A stretch of DNA of 6,023 nt from an uncultured Legionella sp. (GCA_903885895.1 CAISKC010000352.1:1-6023), one strand, 5' to 3'; positions 1-5,881 are shown, numbered from the stretch's first letter. Notes: a model not told the origin generated them from the sequence alone. Numbers and translations: made by a program.

Positions 1-1110
1 TCGGTGATGAATGGTTTTCATGAGCAGATTTACAAAAGTTTTTTTGGTATGGCACCGGAAGTAATTGTGAATGGCCAAGCCAGACCCATTAAAGATTGGC
101 AGATATTATCCAAAGAATTGGCTCAGATGCCAGGTATCCAAGCTACCGCGCCTTTTGTAGAGCAGATGGGGCTACTGAAATTTGAAGCGCAAGTGGCGCC
201 GATCATGCTAACAGGGATTTTGCCTGAGAAAGAGCAGTTTGTGAATCATTTGAAAGATAAGCTCATCGTAGGAGATATTCAAAATTTACAGCATTTTGGG
301 ATGATTGTCGGACGTGGTTTGGCAGAAAAACTAGGCGTTATGTTGGGGGATAAGGTGACCGTGGTCATCCCTGAGGTTACTGTTACGCCGGTAGGCGCAA
401 CGCCACGCTTCAAACGTTTTACCATTGTAGGGATTTTTTCAGCTGGGTCAGGGTTTGGCTTTGATAAGAATCTGGCTTTTATCAGCTTGGGTGATGCGCA
501 AAAATTAATGCAATTGGGTGCTGATGTGACCGGTATTAAGCTGAAAATACATTCGATTTACCAAGCACCCATGATATCTGATCAAATCTACCAGCAAATT
601 GGTGGTCAGTATTGGGTAACCAATTGGACGCAACAGTATGGTGCCTTTTTTCAAGCAGTGGCGATGGAAAAAACCATGATGTTTTTTGTATTAGTCTTAA
701 TCATTGCCATCGCTACCTTTAATTTGGTGTCTTCTTTAGTGATGATCGTCAATGATAAACAAGCCGAAATTGCCATTTTACGCACGATGGGTGCCACACC
801 TCAAACTATCTTATGGATTTTTATTACGCAAGGTATGATGGTCAGTATTGTAGGAACAACGATGGGTTTGATCGGAGGTTTGATTTTAGCTAGCAATGCA
901 GCGGTTATCGTGCATGCTATGCAACAGTTTTCCAATGTTTCTTTGTTTACATTTAATTTATATGGTGCTGATTACTTGCCGTCAAAAATATTATTCAGTG
1001 ATTTATGGAAAATCTGTTCTATTGCTCTTTTATTGAGTTTTTGTGCGACCATTTATCCAGCGCGGCGTGCTTCAAAAACGATTATTGCTGAGGCGTTACA
1101 TTATGAATAA
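1..1110 (+). CDS. lolC: LolC/LolE-family lipoprotein-releasing ABC permease, 5' truncated by window edge
   Basis: This is the inner-membrane permease subunit of the LolCDE complex, which extracts outer-membrane lipoproteins from the inner membrane and passes them to the periplasmic carrier LolA. The reading frame is open from base 1 and begins SVMNGF, a conserved stretch just after the first membrane helix in E. coli LolC. About 45 N-terminal residues, including TM1, therefore lie outside the window; 369 residues are visible. A periplasmic domain covers about residues 5-220. Its TPVGATPRFKR (129-139) lines up with the LolC Hook region that binds LolA. Three membrane segments lie near 225-250, 270-305 and 336-352, with the FtsX/MacB-type cytoplasmic motif NDKQAEIAILRTMGAT at 251-266. 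The C-terminus EALHYE resembles the EALRYE end of E. coli LolC. It overlaps lolD by 8 nt. The family is clear. LolC versus LolE, or a single hybrid LolF, cannot be settled because no partner permease is visible. Confidence 0.9.
   Translation, partial: SVMNGFHEQIYKSFFGMAPEVIVNGQARPIKDWQILSKELAQMPGIQATAPFVEQMGLLKFEAQVAPIMLTGILPEKEQFVNHLKDKLIVGDIQNLQHFGMIVGRGLAEKLGVMLGDKVTVVIPEVTVTPVGATPRFKRFTIVGIFSAGSGFGFDKNLAFISLGDAQKLMQLGADVTGIKLKIHSIYQAPMISDQIYQQIGGQYWVTNWTQQYGAFFQAVAMEKTMMFFVLVLIIAIATFNLVSSLVMIVNDKQAEIAILRTMGATPQTILWIFITQGMMVSIVGTTMGLIGGLILASNAAVIVHAMQQFSNVSLFTFNLYGADYLPSKILFSDLWKICSIALLLSFCATIYPARRASKTIIAEALHYE
1090..1093 (+). promoter_or_regulatory. Ribosome binding site for lolD (inside the end of lolC)
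   Basis: GAGG lies 9 nt before the ATG at 1103, within the last codons of the permease gene. This supports 1103 as the lolD start. The longer in-frame ATG at 1043 would add 20 residues that lie entirely over the permease C-terminus and resemble no LolD N-terminus. Confidence 0.6.
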
Positions 1111-1777
1111 GCCCATTTTAAATTGTCACAATCTGCGCAAAGTCTATCACGAATCGTGTCATACTGTAGAAGTGCTGAAAGACATTAATTTAACGGTGGA
1201 GCAGGGCGAAAGCATTGCTATTGTCGGCTCTTCAGGGTCTGGGAAAAGCACGTTGTTGCATTTATTGGGGGGCTTGGACCAGCCCACAGCAGGACATGTT
1301 TTTATGAAGGGGGTTGATTGGCAAACGCTGACAGAAAAAGAGCGTTGTATTTTGCGCAATCAACAACTTGGGTTTGTCTATCAATTTCATCATTTATTGC
1401 CGGAGTTTTCTGCGTTAGAGAATGTCGCTATGCCATTATTATTAGCAGATAACTCTGTGAAACAAGCACACAAAAAGGCGCGTGCTATGTTGGCCAAAGT
1501 CGGATTATCGCAACGTGAAGAACACAAGCCTTCACAATTGTCGGGTGGTGAGCGGCAAAGAGTCGCAATAGCTAGAGCATTGGTGCATCAACCAAAATGT
1601 GTTTTAGCTGATGAGCCTACGGGGAATCTTGATCAAGAAACTGCTGCTCAGGTTTTTGATTTGATGCTGGATTTGAATCAGCAATTCAATACGACTTTGA
1701 TTATTGTGACGCATGATAGGGCGTTGGCAAAATTGACGAATAAAGTTATGGTTTTGCAGGAAGGAAAACTTAAGTAG
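1103..1777 (+). CDS. lolD: LolD, ATPase of the lipoprotein-releasing ABC transporter
   Basis: LolD is the cytoplasmic ATPase that powers lipoprotein release by LolCDE. The 224-residue protein is close to the usual length (about 230). All ABC motifs are present: Walker A GSSGSGKST (42-50), Q-loop Gln94 in FVYQFHHLLPEF, signature LSGGERQ (146-152), Walker B CVLADE (166-171), D-loop region GNLD, and switch His204 in VTHD. The segment YQFHHLLPEFSALENVAMP after the Q-loop is the LolD-specific motif, separating it from the related MacB and FtsE ATPases. The ATG at 1103 is chosen because GAGG lies 9 nt upstream and the protein then starts MNKPILNC, as LolD proteins do. It is translationally coupled to the permease gene through the 8-nt overlap ATGAATAA. 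No lolE follows: a 156-nt gap and surA come next. Confidence 0.96.
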   Translation: MNKPILNCHNLRKVYHESCHTVEVLKDINLTVEQGESIAIVGSSGSGKSTLLHLLGGLDQPTAGHVFMKGVDWQTLTEKERCILRNQQLGFVYQFHHLLPEFSALENVAMPLLLADNSVKQAHKKARAMLAKVGLSQREEHKPSQLSGGERQRVAIARALVHQPKCVLADEPTGNLDQETAAQVFDLMLDLNQQFNTTLIIVTHDRALAKLTNKVMVLQEGKLK

Positions 1778-1881
1778 TCGTGATTGCTAATGAATCAACC
1801 TGACATAGGGAAATGGTCGGCACGCCACGTTTCACACACGCCTTGATCAATCAAATATTATACAAATACCTACAAAGTCTG

Positions 1882-1911
1882 TTGACAGCAATGGAGTACA
1901 GAACTTAGACT
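1882..1911 (+). promoter_or_regulatory. Candidate sigma-70 promoter for surA-pdxA-folA
   Basis: A consensus -35 TTGACA (1882-1887) is followed after 18 nt by TAGACT (1906-1911), which keeps the important A2 and T6 of the -10 box. Transcription would start near 1918, about 16 nt before the first possible surA ATG and 34 nt before the second. A weaker alternative upstream is TTCACA (1831-1836) with TATTAT (1856-1861), but its 19-nt spacer is poor. There is no recognisable terminator after lolD, so read-through from lolCD is also possible. Inferred from sequence only. Confidence 0.45.
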
Positions 1912-1933
1912 TGGGATCTTATTTTAAACCCTT

Positions 1934-3253
1934 ATGACGAGTTTTTTATTTATGATGAAAATGCGGTTGGGACATGGATTATTTGCATTGCTTTTTTGGT
2001 CGGTGTCTAGTTTAGCCATGGCCGCTGAAGCGTTGGACAAGGTAGTGGCGGTGATCAATAACAATGTGATTACGCAGCATGAATTAGATATTCAAACAGA
2101 ATTGATGCGCAAACAGTTAACTGCAAAAAAAGTGGCAATCCCTACGGATACTGTTTTGCGTAAGCAAGTGTTACAGCATTTGATTGATACAGATTTGCAG
2201 TTACAATTGGCTAAAAATAACGATATCACTGTGGATGCCACAGAATTGGATGCTGCGGTTGCTAAAATAGCGGAAGATAATAAATTAGATTTGACTCAAT
2301 TGCGCGAAGCCATTCTGAATGAAGGGATGACTTGGGACGGTTATCGAGAGAATTTACAAAAAGAAATACTCATCGCTCGGTTGCAGCAACGGATCGTGGG
2401 ACATGAGATTACCGTTACACCACAGCAAGTAGATGACTATATCAAACATGAATTAGCCAATGATAAATCGAAAGTGATATTTCATGTGCAAAATATTGTG
2501 ATACCGCTCCCAGAAGCACCCAATGCGAAGCAAATCACGAGTGCTAAGTTAAAGGCTCAGCAACTGTTAGCAAAATTGAAAAAAGGGGATGATTTTAGTT
2601 TGATAGCGGTTGCGGAGTCTAGTGATGAGTATGCCTTAGAAGGTGGTGACCTAGGTGAGAGGCATTTGGCAGAGTTGCCAGAAGTGTTCTCGCACTATGT
2701 GCAGAATATGCAAATAGGTGAAGTGGTGGGTCCGATTCGAACTGGAAATGGGTTTCAATTACTCAAATTAGTGGCGATGAGTCAGAATGAAGAGCAACAT
2801 CGTGTGACGAAAACTCATGTGCGGCACATATTGTTAAAGCAAGATGTCAATATGACAAATGCTGAAGCAGTGAAGAAAGTCAATAATATATACGAACAAC
2901 TTAAATCGGGAAAAGATTTTGCTAATATGGCGAAAATGTATTCTTTGGATGCAGGCAGTGCAGCCAAAGGAGGAGATTTAGGTTGGGTTGTTGCAGAAGA
3001 GTTGATGAAGCCATTTGCTGAAGCGATGGCGACTTTGCCTTTGAATAAAGTCAGCAAGCCTGTTAAAACGGCTTATGGGTGGCATTTGATTGAAGTATTG
3101 GAGCGTAAAGAAGTCGATGATTCTGACGCGTTCAAACGCCAGCAAGTGCGAATGTTTTTACAACAACGAAAATTCAATGAAACGGTACAAAATTGGAAAC
3201 AGACCATGCGTGCTCAATCGTATGTGAATATTCTTGAAAAGAATTTAGCATGA
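1934..3253 (+). CDS. surA: SurA, periplasmic chaperone and peptidyl-prolyl isomerase
   Basis: SurA escorts unfolded outer-membrane proteins across the periplasm to the BAM complex and carries parvulin-type prolyl isomerase domains. The 439-residue product has a signal peptide, with likely cleavage after AMA at residue 30. The SurA N-terminal chaperone domain (about 33-180) opens with VVAVINNNVITQHELD. Parvulin domain 1 spans about 181-281 (SSDEYALEGGDLGE...GPIRTGNGFQLLKL). Parvulin domain 2 spans about 291-391 (THVRHILLK, SLDAGSAAKGGDLGW, PVKTAYGWHLIEVLE), and a C-terminal helix region follows. Length and order match E. coli SurA (428 residues). The start is uncertain. The ATG at 1934 has no Shine-Dalgarno and gives a long n-region. 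The ATG at 1952 (residue 7) has a weak GAG 10 nt upstream and gives a more classical signal peptide (MMKMRLGHGLFALL...). pdxA follows almost directly, as in many gammaproteobacteria. Confidence 0.95.
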   Translation: MTSFLFMMKMRLGHGLFALLFWSVSSLAMAAEALDKVVAVINNNVITQHELDIQTELMRKQLTAKKVAIPTDTVLRKQVLQHLIDTDLQLQLAKNNDITVDATELDAAVAKIAEDNKLDLTQLREAILNEGMTWDGYRENLQKEILIARLQQRIVGHEITVTPQQVDDYIKHELANDKSKVIFHVQNIVIPLPEAPNAKQITSAKLKAQQLLAKLKKGDDFSLIAVAESSDEYALEGGDLGERHLAELPEVFSHYVQNMQIGEVVGPIRTGNGFQLLKLVAMSQNEEQHRVTKTHVRHILLKQDVNMTNAEAVKKVNNIYEQLKSGKDFANMAKMYSLDAGSAAKGGDLGWVVAEELMKPFAEAMATLPLNKVSKPVKTAYGWHLIEVLERKEVDDSDAFKRQQVRMFLQQRKFNETVQNWKQTMRAQSYVNILEKNLA

Positions 3254-3262
3254 GTAGTGACC

Positions 3263-4225
3263 ATGCGACCAATCATAGTTAGCTCTGGAGAACCTGCGGG
3301 AGTTGGGCCAGATTTGTGTTTAGACTTACTGGATCATGCTTTGCCGATTGTGGTGTTAGGTGATCCAGATGTGTTACGGGCGCGTGCTGCATTGCTGGGA
3401 AAAAGTATCAAGATAGAGGAGTATCAGTTTGAGACCCCTTATCAGCATCGCCCACAACATTTACTGGTATACCCAATACGTTGCTCAGGGTTAGTCAACG
3501 CAGGGGTTTTGAATCCTGCTGCAGCGAGCTATGTGGTAGATATGTTGACGTGTGCAGCACGGCTTTGCTTAGAAGGGAAAGCGGCTGCATTGGTCACAGC
3601 ACCGGTACACAAGGCTATCATTAATCAAGCAGGCATTTCTTTTACCGGGCACACAGAGTTTTTTGCTGATTTGACTGCAACACAAACTGTGATGCTCTTA
3701 ACCAGTATGCAGTTTCGCGTCTCTTTGGTGACGACGCATTTGCCTCTCTATGCGGTGCCGGCGGCAATCACCCAGGAACGATTACAGCAACATTTAGACA
3801 TTTTATATCGAAGTCTCCAACATGATTTTGGTATTGCGCATCCAGTCCTAAGAGTACTGGGGCTCAATCCTCATGCGGGCGAAGATGGATATCTTGGTCA
3901 GGAAGAGCAAACAGTCATTCGACCTGTGATTCATGCCTGTCAGCAACGCGGCATGGCAGTACAGGGACCCTACTCGGCTGATACAGCATTTCTAGAAGCC
4001 AAGGACTGCGATGTGATGGTTGCTATGTATCATGATCAGGGGTTACCTGTATTAAAATATGCAAGTTTCGGTCAAGCAGTGAATGTAACTTGCGGCTTGC
4101 CTTTCATTCGGACATCGGTTGATCATGGGACAGCATTGCAATTAGCCGGCACAGGGCGCGCTTCTGCCCAATCCTTGGTGGCAGCAGTAAATCTGGCAGC
4201 GGAGATAGTAAAGCATCGTGAGTAA
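3263..4225 (+). CDS. pdxA: PdxA, 4-hydroxythreonine-4-phosphate dehydrogenase
   Basis: PdxA oxidises 4-phosphooxy-L-threonine with NAD(P); the product decarboxylates and is condensed with deoxyxylulose 5-phosphate by PdxJ in the DXP-dependent pyridoxal phosphate pathway. The 320-residue protein starts MRPIIVSSGEPAGVGPDL, the PdxA hallmark. It retains VTAPVHK (111-117), TGHTEFFAD (128-136) and the three metal-binding histidines: His159 in TTHLPL, His204 in LNPHAGE and His257 in YHDQGL. The C-terminal VDHGTALQLAGTGRA (287-301) is also typical. It is slightly shorter than E. coli PdxA (329). I chose the ATG at 3263 because GAG lies 8 nt upstream and the N-terminus then has the family length. A GTG at 3257 would add two residues but leaves no room for a ribosome site. 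It follows surA by 9 nt and overlaps folA by 8 nt, so the three are probably co-transcribed. ksgA, the usual next gene in E. coli, is absent here. Confidence 0.95.
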   Translation: MRPIIVSSGEPAGVGPDLCLDLLDHALPIVVLGDPDVLRARAALLGKSIKIEEYQFETPYQHRPQHLLVYPIRCSGLVNAGVLNPAAASYVVDMLTCAARLCLEGKAAALVTAPVHKAIINQAGISFTGHTEFFADLTATQTVMLLTSMQFRVSLVTTHLPLYAVPAAITQERLQQHLDILYRSLQHDFGIAHPVLRVLGLNPHAGEDGYLGQEEQTVIRPVIHACQQRGMAVQGPYSADTAFLEAKDCDVMVAMYHDQGLPVLKYASFGQAVNVTCGLPFIRTSVDHGTALQLAGTGRASAQSLVAAVNLAAEIVKHRE

Positions 4226-4703
4226 GACTAGTTTGATAGTAGCGGTGGATGAACAAGGCGGTATTGGTAAAGGGCAGGAATTATTGTGCCATCTACCAGA
4301 GGACCTAGCCTTTTTTAAAGCACAAACGATGGGCAAATCTATGGTTATGGGCCGACGCACCTATGAATCTATTGGCAGACCCTTACCGGGACGTCGTTCG
4401 ATTGTGCTGACAACACAAGAGATTCTGATACCTGGTGTAGAGATTGCGCATACGGCAGAAGAAGCGCTTGCGTTATGTAAATATGATCCTGATGTTATGG
4501 TGATAGGAGGTAGCTCTGTGTATAAGCACTTTCTACCTATTGCACAATGTATCTATATGACACGGATTCACCATAAATTTTCAGCAGATGTATTTTTTCC
4601 AAAGTTTGATGTTAAATTATGGACAATAACCATATTAAAAGAATTTGCAGCAGATGAAAAAAATATTTATGATTTAACCTTTATGCGTTATGATAGAGTG
4701 TGA
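4218..4703 (+). CDS. folA: FolA, dihydrofolate reductase (trimethoprim-target type)
   Basis: DHFR reduces 7,8-dihydrofolate to tetrahydrofolate with NADPH, sustaining thymidylate, purine and formyl-Met synthesis. The 161-residue product matches chromosomal bacterial DHFR in length (E. coli 159). Visible motifs are the start SLIVAVDEQGGIGKG, the catalytic acid Asp29 in HLPEDLAFFK (equivalent to E. coli Asp27), MGRRTYESIGRPLPGR (44-59) for NADPH binding, and VMVIGGSSVYKHFLP (94-108). The loop before the catalytic acid reads LLC (22-24) where E. coli has Met20-Pro21-Trp22, so the common Trp is Cys here. The start is a GTG within the end of pdxA, sharing the 8-nt overlap GTGAGTAA. No ATG gives a full-length N-terminus. 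Its Shine-Dalgarno is poor (GGAG at 4201-4204, 13 nt away), suggesting translation coupled to pdxA. It is the last gene before the str promoter region. Confidence 0.95.
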   Translation: MSKTSLIVAVDEQGGIGKGQELLCHLPEDLAFFKAQTMGKSMVMGRRTYESIGRPLPGRRSIVLTTQEILIPGVEIAHTAEEALALCKYDPDVMVIGGSSVYKHFLPIAQCIYMTRIHHKFSADVFFPKFDVKLWTITILKEFAADEKNIYDLTFMRYDRV

Positions 4704-4711
4704 TTTCTATA

Positions 4712-4727
4712 TAAACCAATTGGTTTA
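4712..4727 (+). repeat. Perfect 16-bp palindrome between folA and the str promoter
   Basis: TAAACCAATTGGTTTA reads identically on both strands. It begins 9 nt after the folA stop codon and lies about 60 nt upstream of the rpsL promoter -35 box. As RNA it could form a 6-bp stem with an AATT loop, but the stem is AT-rich and AAAAGGGG follows instead of a U-run, so it is not a convincing terminator in this direction. A dimeric regulator site is possible but unproven. Confidence 0.5.
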
Positions 4728-4785
4728 AAAGGGGTCATTTTACAAAAAAGAGACGATGTTTTATGTAAGTCCTGTATGTAGCCCC

Positions 4786-4814
4786 TTGACAACACCTGAT
4801 GGACTATATAAAAT
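4786..4814 (+). promoter_or_regulatory. Strong sigma-70 promoter of the str operon (rpsL-rpsG-fusA)
   Basis: A consensus -35 TTGACA (4786-4791) is followed by an optimal 17-nt spacer and the -10 box TAAAAT (4809-4814), five of six bases matching. The next bases, CCGCCC (4815-4820), form a GC-rich discriminator, the type found at ribosomal promoters repressed by ppGpp and DksA in E. coli. Transcription would start near 4821-4822, leaving a leader of about 95 nt before rpsL. Near-consensus boxes directly ahead of a ribosomal protein operon make this the most convincing promoter in the window. Confidence 0.8.
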
Positions 4815-4821
4815 CCGCCCT

Positions 4822-4916
4822 CTTAATACGTAAGTTCTTTGTACGTGACAGGATATTTTTGTCTGTTTATTTTATACAAAGTGTAATGAATCTGTAAAAG
4901 TTGGAGTTTATGCGAC
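4822..4916 (+). other. 5' leader of the rpsL operon transcript
   Basis: This is the predicted untranslated leader between the str promoter and the rpsL ATG. It contains a small inverted repeat, ACGTA (4828-4832) with TACGT (4842-4846), around a 9-nt loop, then an AT-rich stretch and the rpsL ribosome site. I recognise no known leader RNA family. The hairpin is short and may be chance. Confidence 0.3.
4903..4906 (+). promoter_or_regulatory. Ribosome binding site for rpsL
   Basis: GGAG lies 10 nt before the ATG at 4917 and only 3 nt before an out-of-frame ATG at 4910. The spacing favours 4917, which yields the conserved S12 N-terminus MATTNQLVRK. The 4910 frame ends after 15 codons. Confidence 0.6.
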
Positions 4917-5303
4917 ATGGCTACCACCAATCAGCTTGTGCGAAAACCGCGAATTAACACAAAAAAGAAGACCAATGTACCAGCTTTGGAGTCATGTCCT
5001 CAGCGCCGCGGTGTTTGTACGCGGGTATATACTACCACACCTAAAAAGCCTAACTCAGCGATGAGAAAGGTTGCTCGGGTACGTTTGACCAACGGGTTTG
5101 AAGTTTCTTCATACATCGGTGGAGAAGGCCATAATCTACAAGAGCATTCTGTAGTGTTGATTCGTGGCGGTAGGGTGAAGGATTTACCAGGGGTGCGTTA
5201 TCACACAGTACGTGGCAGCTTGGATACATCAGGTGTTACGGGTCGAATGAAATCGCGTTCCAAGTATGGTACTAAAAAACCGAAAGACAAGACGACAAAA
5301 TAA
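4917..5303 (+). CDS. rpsL: Ribosomal protein S12 (30S decoding-centre protein)
   Basis: S12 lies at the 30S decoding centre, helps monitor codon-anticodon pairing, and is the site of classical streptomycin-resistance mutations. The 128-residue protein keeps the nearly invariant core: MATTNQLVRKPR, CPQRRGVCTRVYTTTPKKPNSAMRK, RLTNGFEVSSYIGGEGHNLQ and GGRVKDLPGVRYHTVRG. Lys43 and Lys88 (Lys42 and Lys87 in mature E. coli numbering) and Pro91 are all present, so the sequence looks streptomycin-sensitive. Asp89, the residue methylthiolated by RimO, is also kept. The C-terminus KPKDKTTK is a few residues longer than in E. coli (124). It is the first gene of the str operon, transcribed from the strong promoter at 4786-4814, with rpsG starting 21 nt after its stop. 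Confidence 0.98.
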   Translation: MATTNQLVRKPRINTKKKTNVPALESCPQRRGVCTRVYTTTPKKPNSAMRKVARVRLTNGFEVSSYIGGEGHNLQEHSVVLIRGGRVKDLPGVRYHTVRGSLDTSGVTGRMKSRSKYGTKKPKDKTTK

Positions 5304-5324
5304 TCTGAAACTTAGGAATATGCT

Positions 5325-5855
5325 ATGCCAAGAAGAAGAGAAGTCCCGAAGCGAGAAATATTACCAGATCCAAAGCATCACAGTGAATTGTTGGCGAAAT
5401 TCATCAATGTGTTAATGGTGAGTGGCAAGAAGTCTACTGCTGAGAAAATTATTTATGGTGCCTTAGATGTTTTGCAAGATAAATTGCGCAAAGCAAAAAA
5501 AGACAGTGATGACGGTGAAGGCTCCGAAGGCGGAGGCAGTAGCAAAAACACTATGCTTGGCTATTTTGAGACAGCTCTTGATAATGCGAGACCTACCGTG
5601 GAAGTGCGTTCCCGACGAGTTGGCGGAGCAACCTACCAGGTTCCTATCGAAGTAAAGTTGGATCGGAGTATTGCCCTTGGAATGCGTTGGATTGTGCAAT
5701 CAGCACGTGCACGTGGTGAAAAAGGCATGATGCTACGCTTGGCTGGCGAATTGGTTGATGCTGCACAAAATAAAGGTGCGGCAGTCAAGAAACGTGAAGA
5801 AGTGCACCGTATGGCGAAAGCGAATCAGCCATTTGCGCATTTCCGGTGGAACTAG
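5325..5855 (+). CDS. rpsG: Ribosomal protein S7 with an acidic Gly/Ser-rich insert
   Basis: S7 binds the 3' major domain of 16S rRNA, nucleates assembly of the 30S head and lines the E site; in E. coli it also represses its own operon. The 176-residue product is about 20 longer than the typical 156. Conserved blocks are MPRRREVPKREILPDP, ELLAKFINVLMVSGKKSTAE, RPTVEVRSRRVGGATYQVP (89-107), MRWIVQSAR and the C-terminal GAAVKKREEVHRMAKANQ with FAHFRWN. The extra residues lie near 56-75, between helices, reading KAKKDSDDGEGSEGGGSSKN. Legionella and Coxiella S7 carry comparable inserts as I remember them, so this looks like a lineage trait, not an error. The ATG at 5325 has AGGA 7 nt upstream (5314-5317) and gives the standard N-terminus. 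fusA follows after 26 nt. Confidence 0.97.
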   Translation: MPRRREVPKREILPDPKHHSELLAKFINVLMVSGKKSTAEKIIYGALDVLQDKLRKAKKDSDDGEGSEGGGSSKNTMLGYFETALDNARPTVEVRSRRVGGATYQVPIEVKLDRSIALGMRWIVQSARARGEKGMMLRLAGELVDAAQNKGAAVKKREEVHRMAKANQPFAHFRWN

Positions 5856-5867
5856 TTGTTAAGAATT

Positions 5868-5874
5868 GAGAGGA
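5868..5874 (+). promoter_or_regulatory. Ribosome binding site that fixes the GTG start of fusA
   Basis: GAGAGGA ends 7 nt before the GTG at 5882. It is one of the best Shine-Dalgarno matches in the window and supports a GTG start for fusA, since no in-frame ATG occurs before the GTP-binding loop. Confidence 0.7.
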
Positions 5875-5881
5875 TCATCCC

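Noticed and set aside
1159..1359. Reverse-strand open frame within lolD, and similar reverse frames within surA (2815-3057), pdxA/folA (4142-4360) and rpsG (5463-5699)
   Set aside because: All lie opposite strongly conserved genes, have no ribosome sites or recognisable products, and are shadows of the real coding strand.
1843..1854. TTGATCAATCAA inverted repeat in the lolD-surA gap
   Set aside because: Arms of five bases with a 2-nt centre in AT-rich DNA are expected by chance. There is no U-run and no link to a known operator.
4729..4787. AAGGGG (4729-4734) and CCCCTT (4782-4787) as a long-range stem
   Set aside because: Only six pairs around a loop of about 48 nt, with no extension on either side and no U-run after it; not a credible terminator.
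4859..4887. Second possible rpsL promoter, TTGTCT with TGTAAT 17 nt apart
   Set aside because: The -10 box lacks the key A at its second position and the -35 box matches only four of six bases. The upstream promoter at 4786-4814 is far better.
4910..4957. Out-of-frame ATG at 4910 opening a 15-codon frame over the rpsL start
   Set aside because: Only 3 nt from the GGAG and ending almost at once; its product resembles nothing. Treated as chance.
5467..5655. Alternative + strand frame of 62 codons inside rpsG, considered as a sign of a frameshift around the S7 insert
   Set aside because: The S7 frame is continuous and conserved on both sides of the insert, so no frameshift is needed; the other frame matches nothing.
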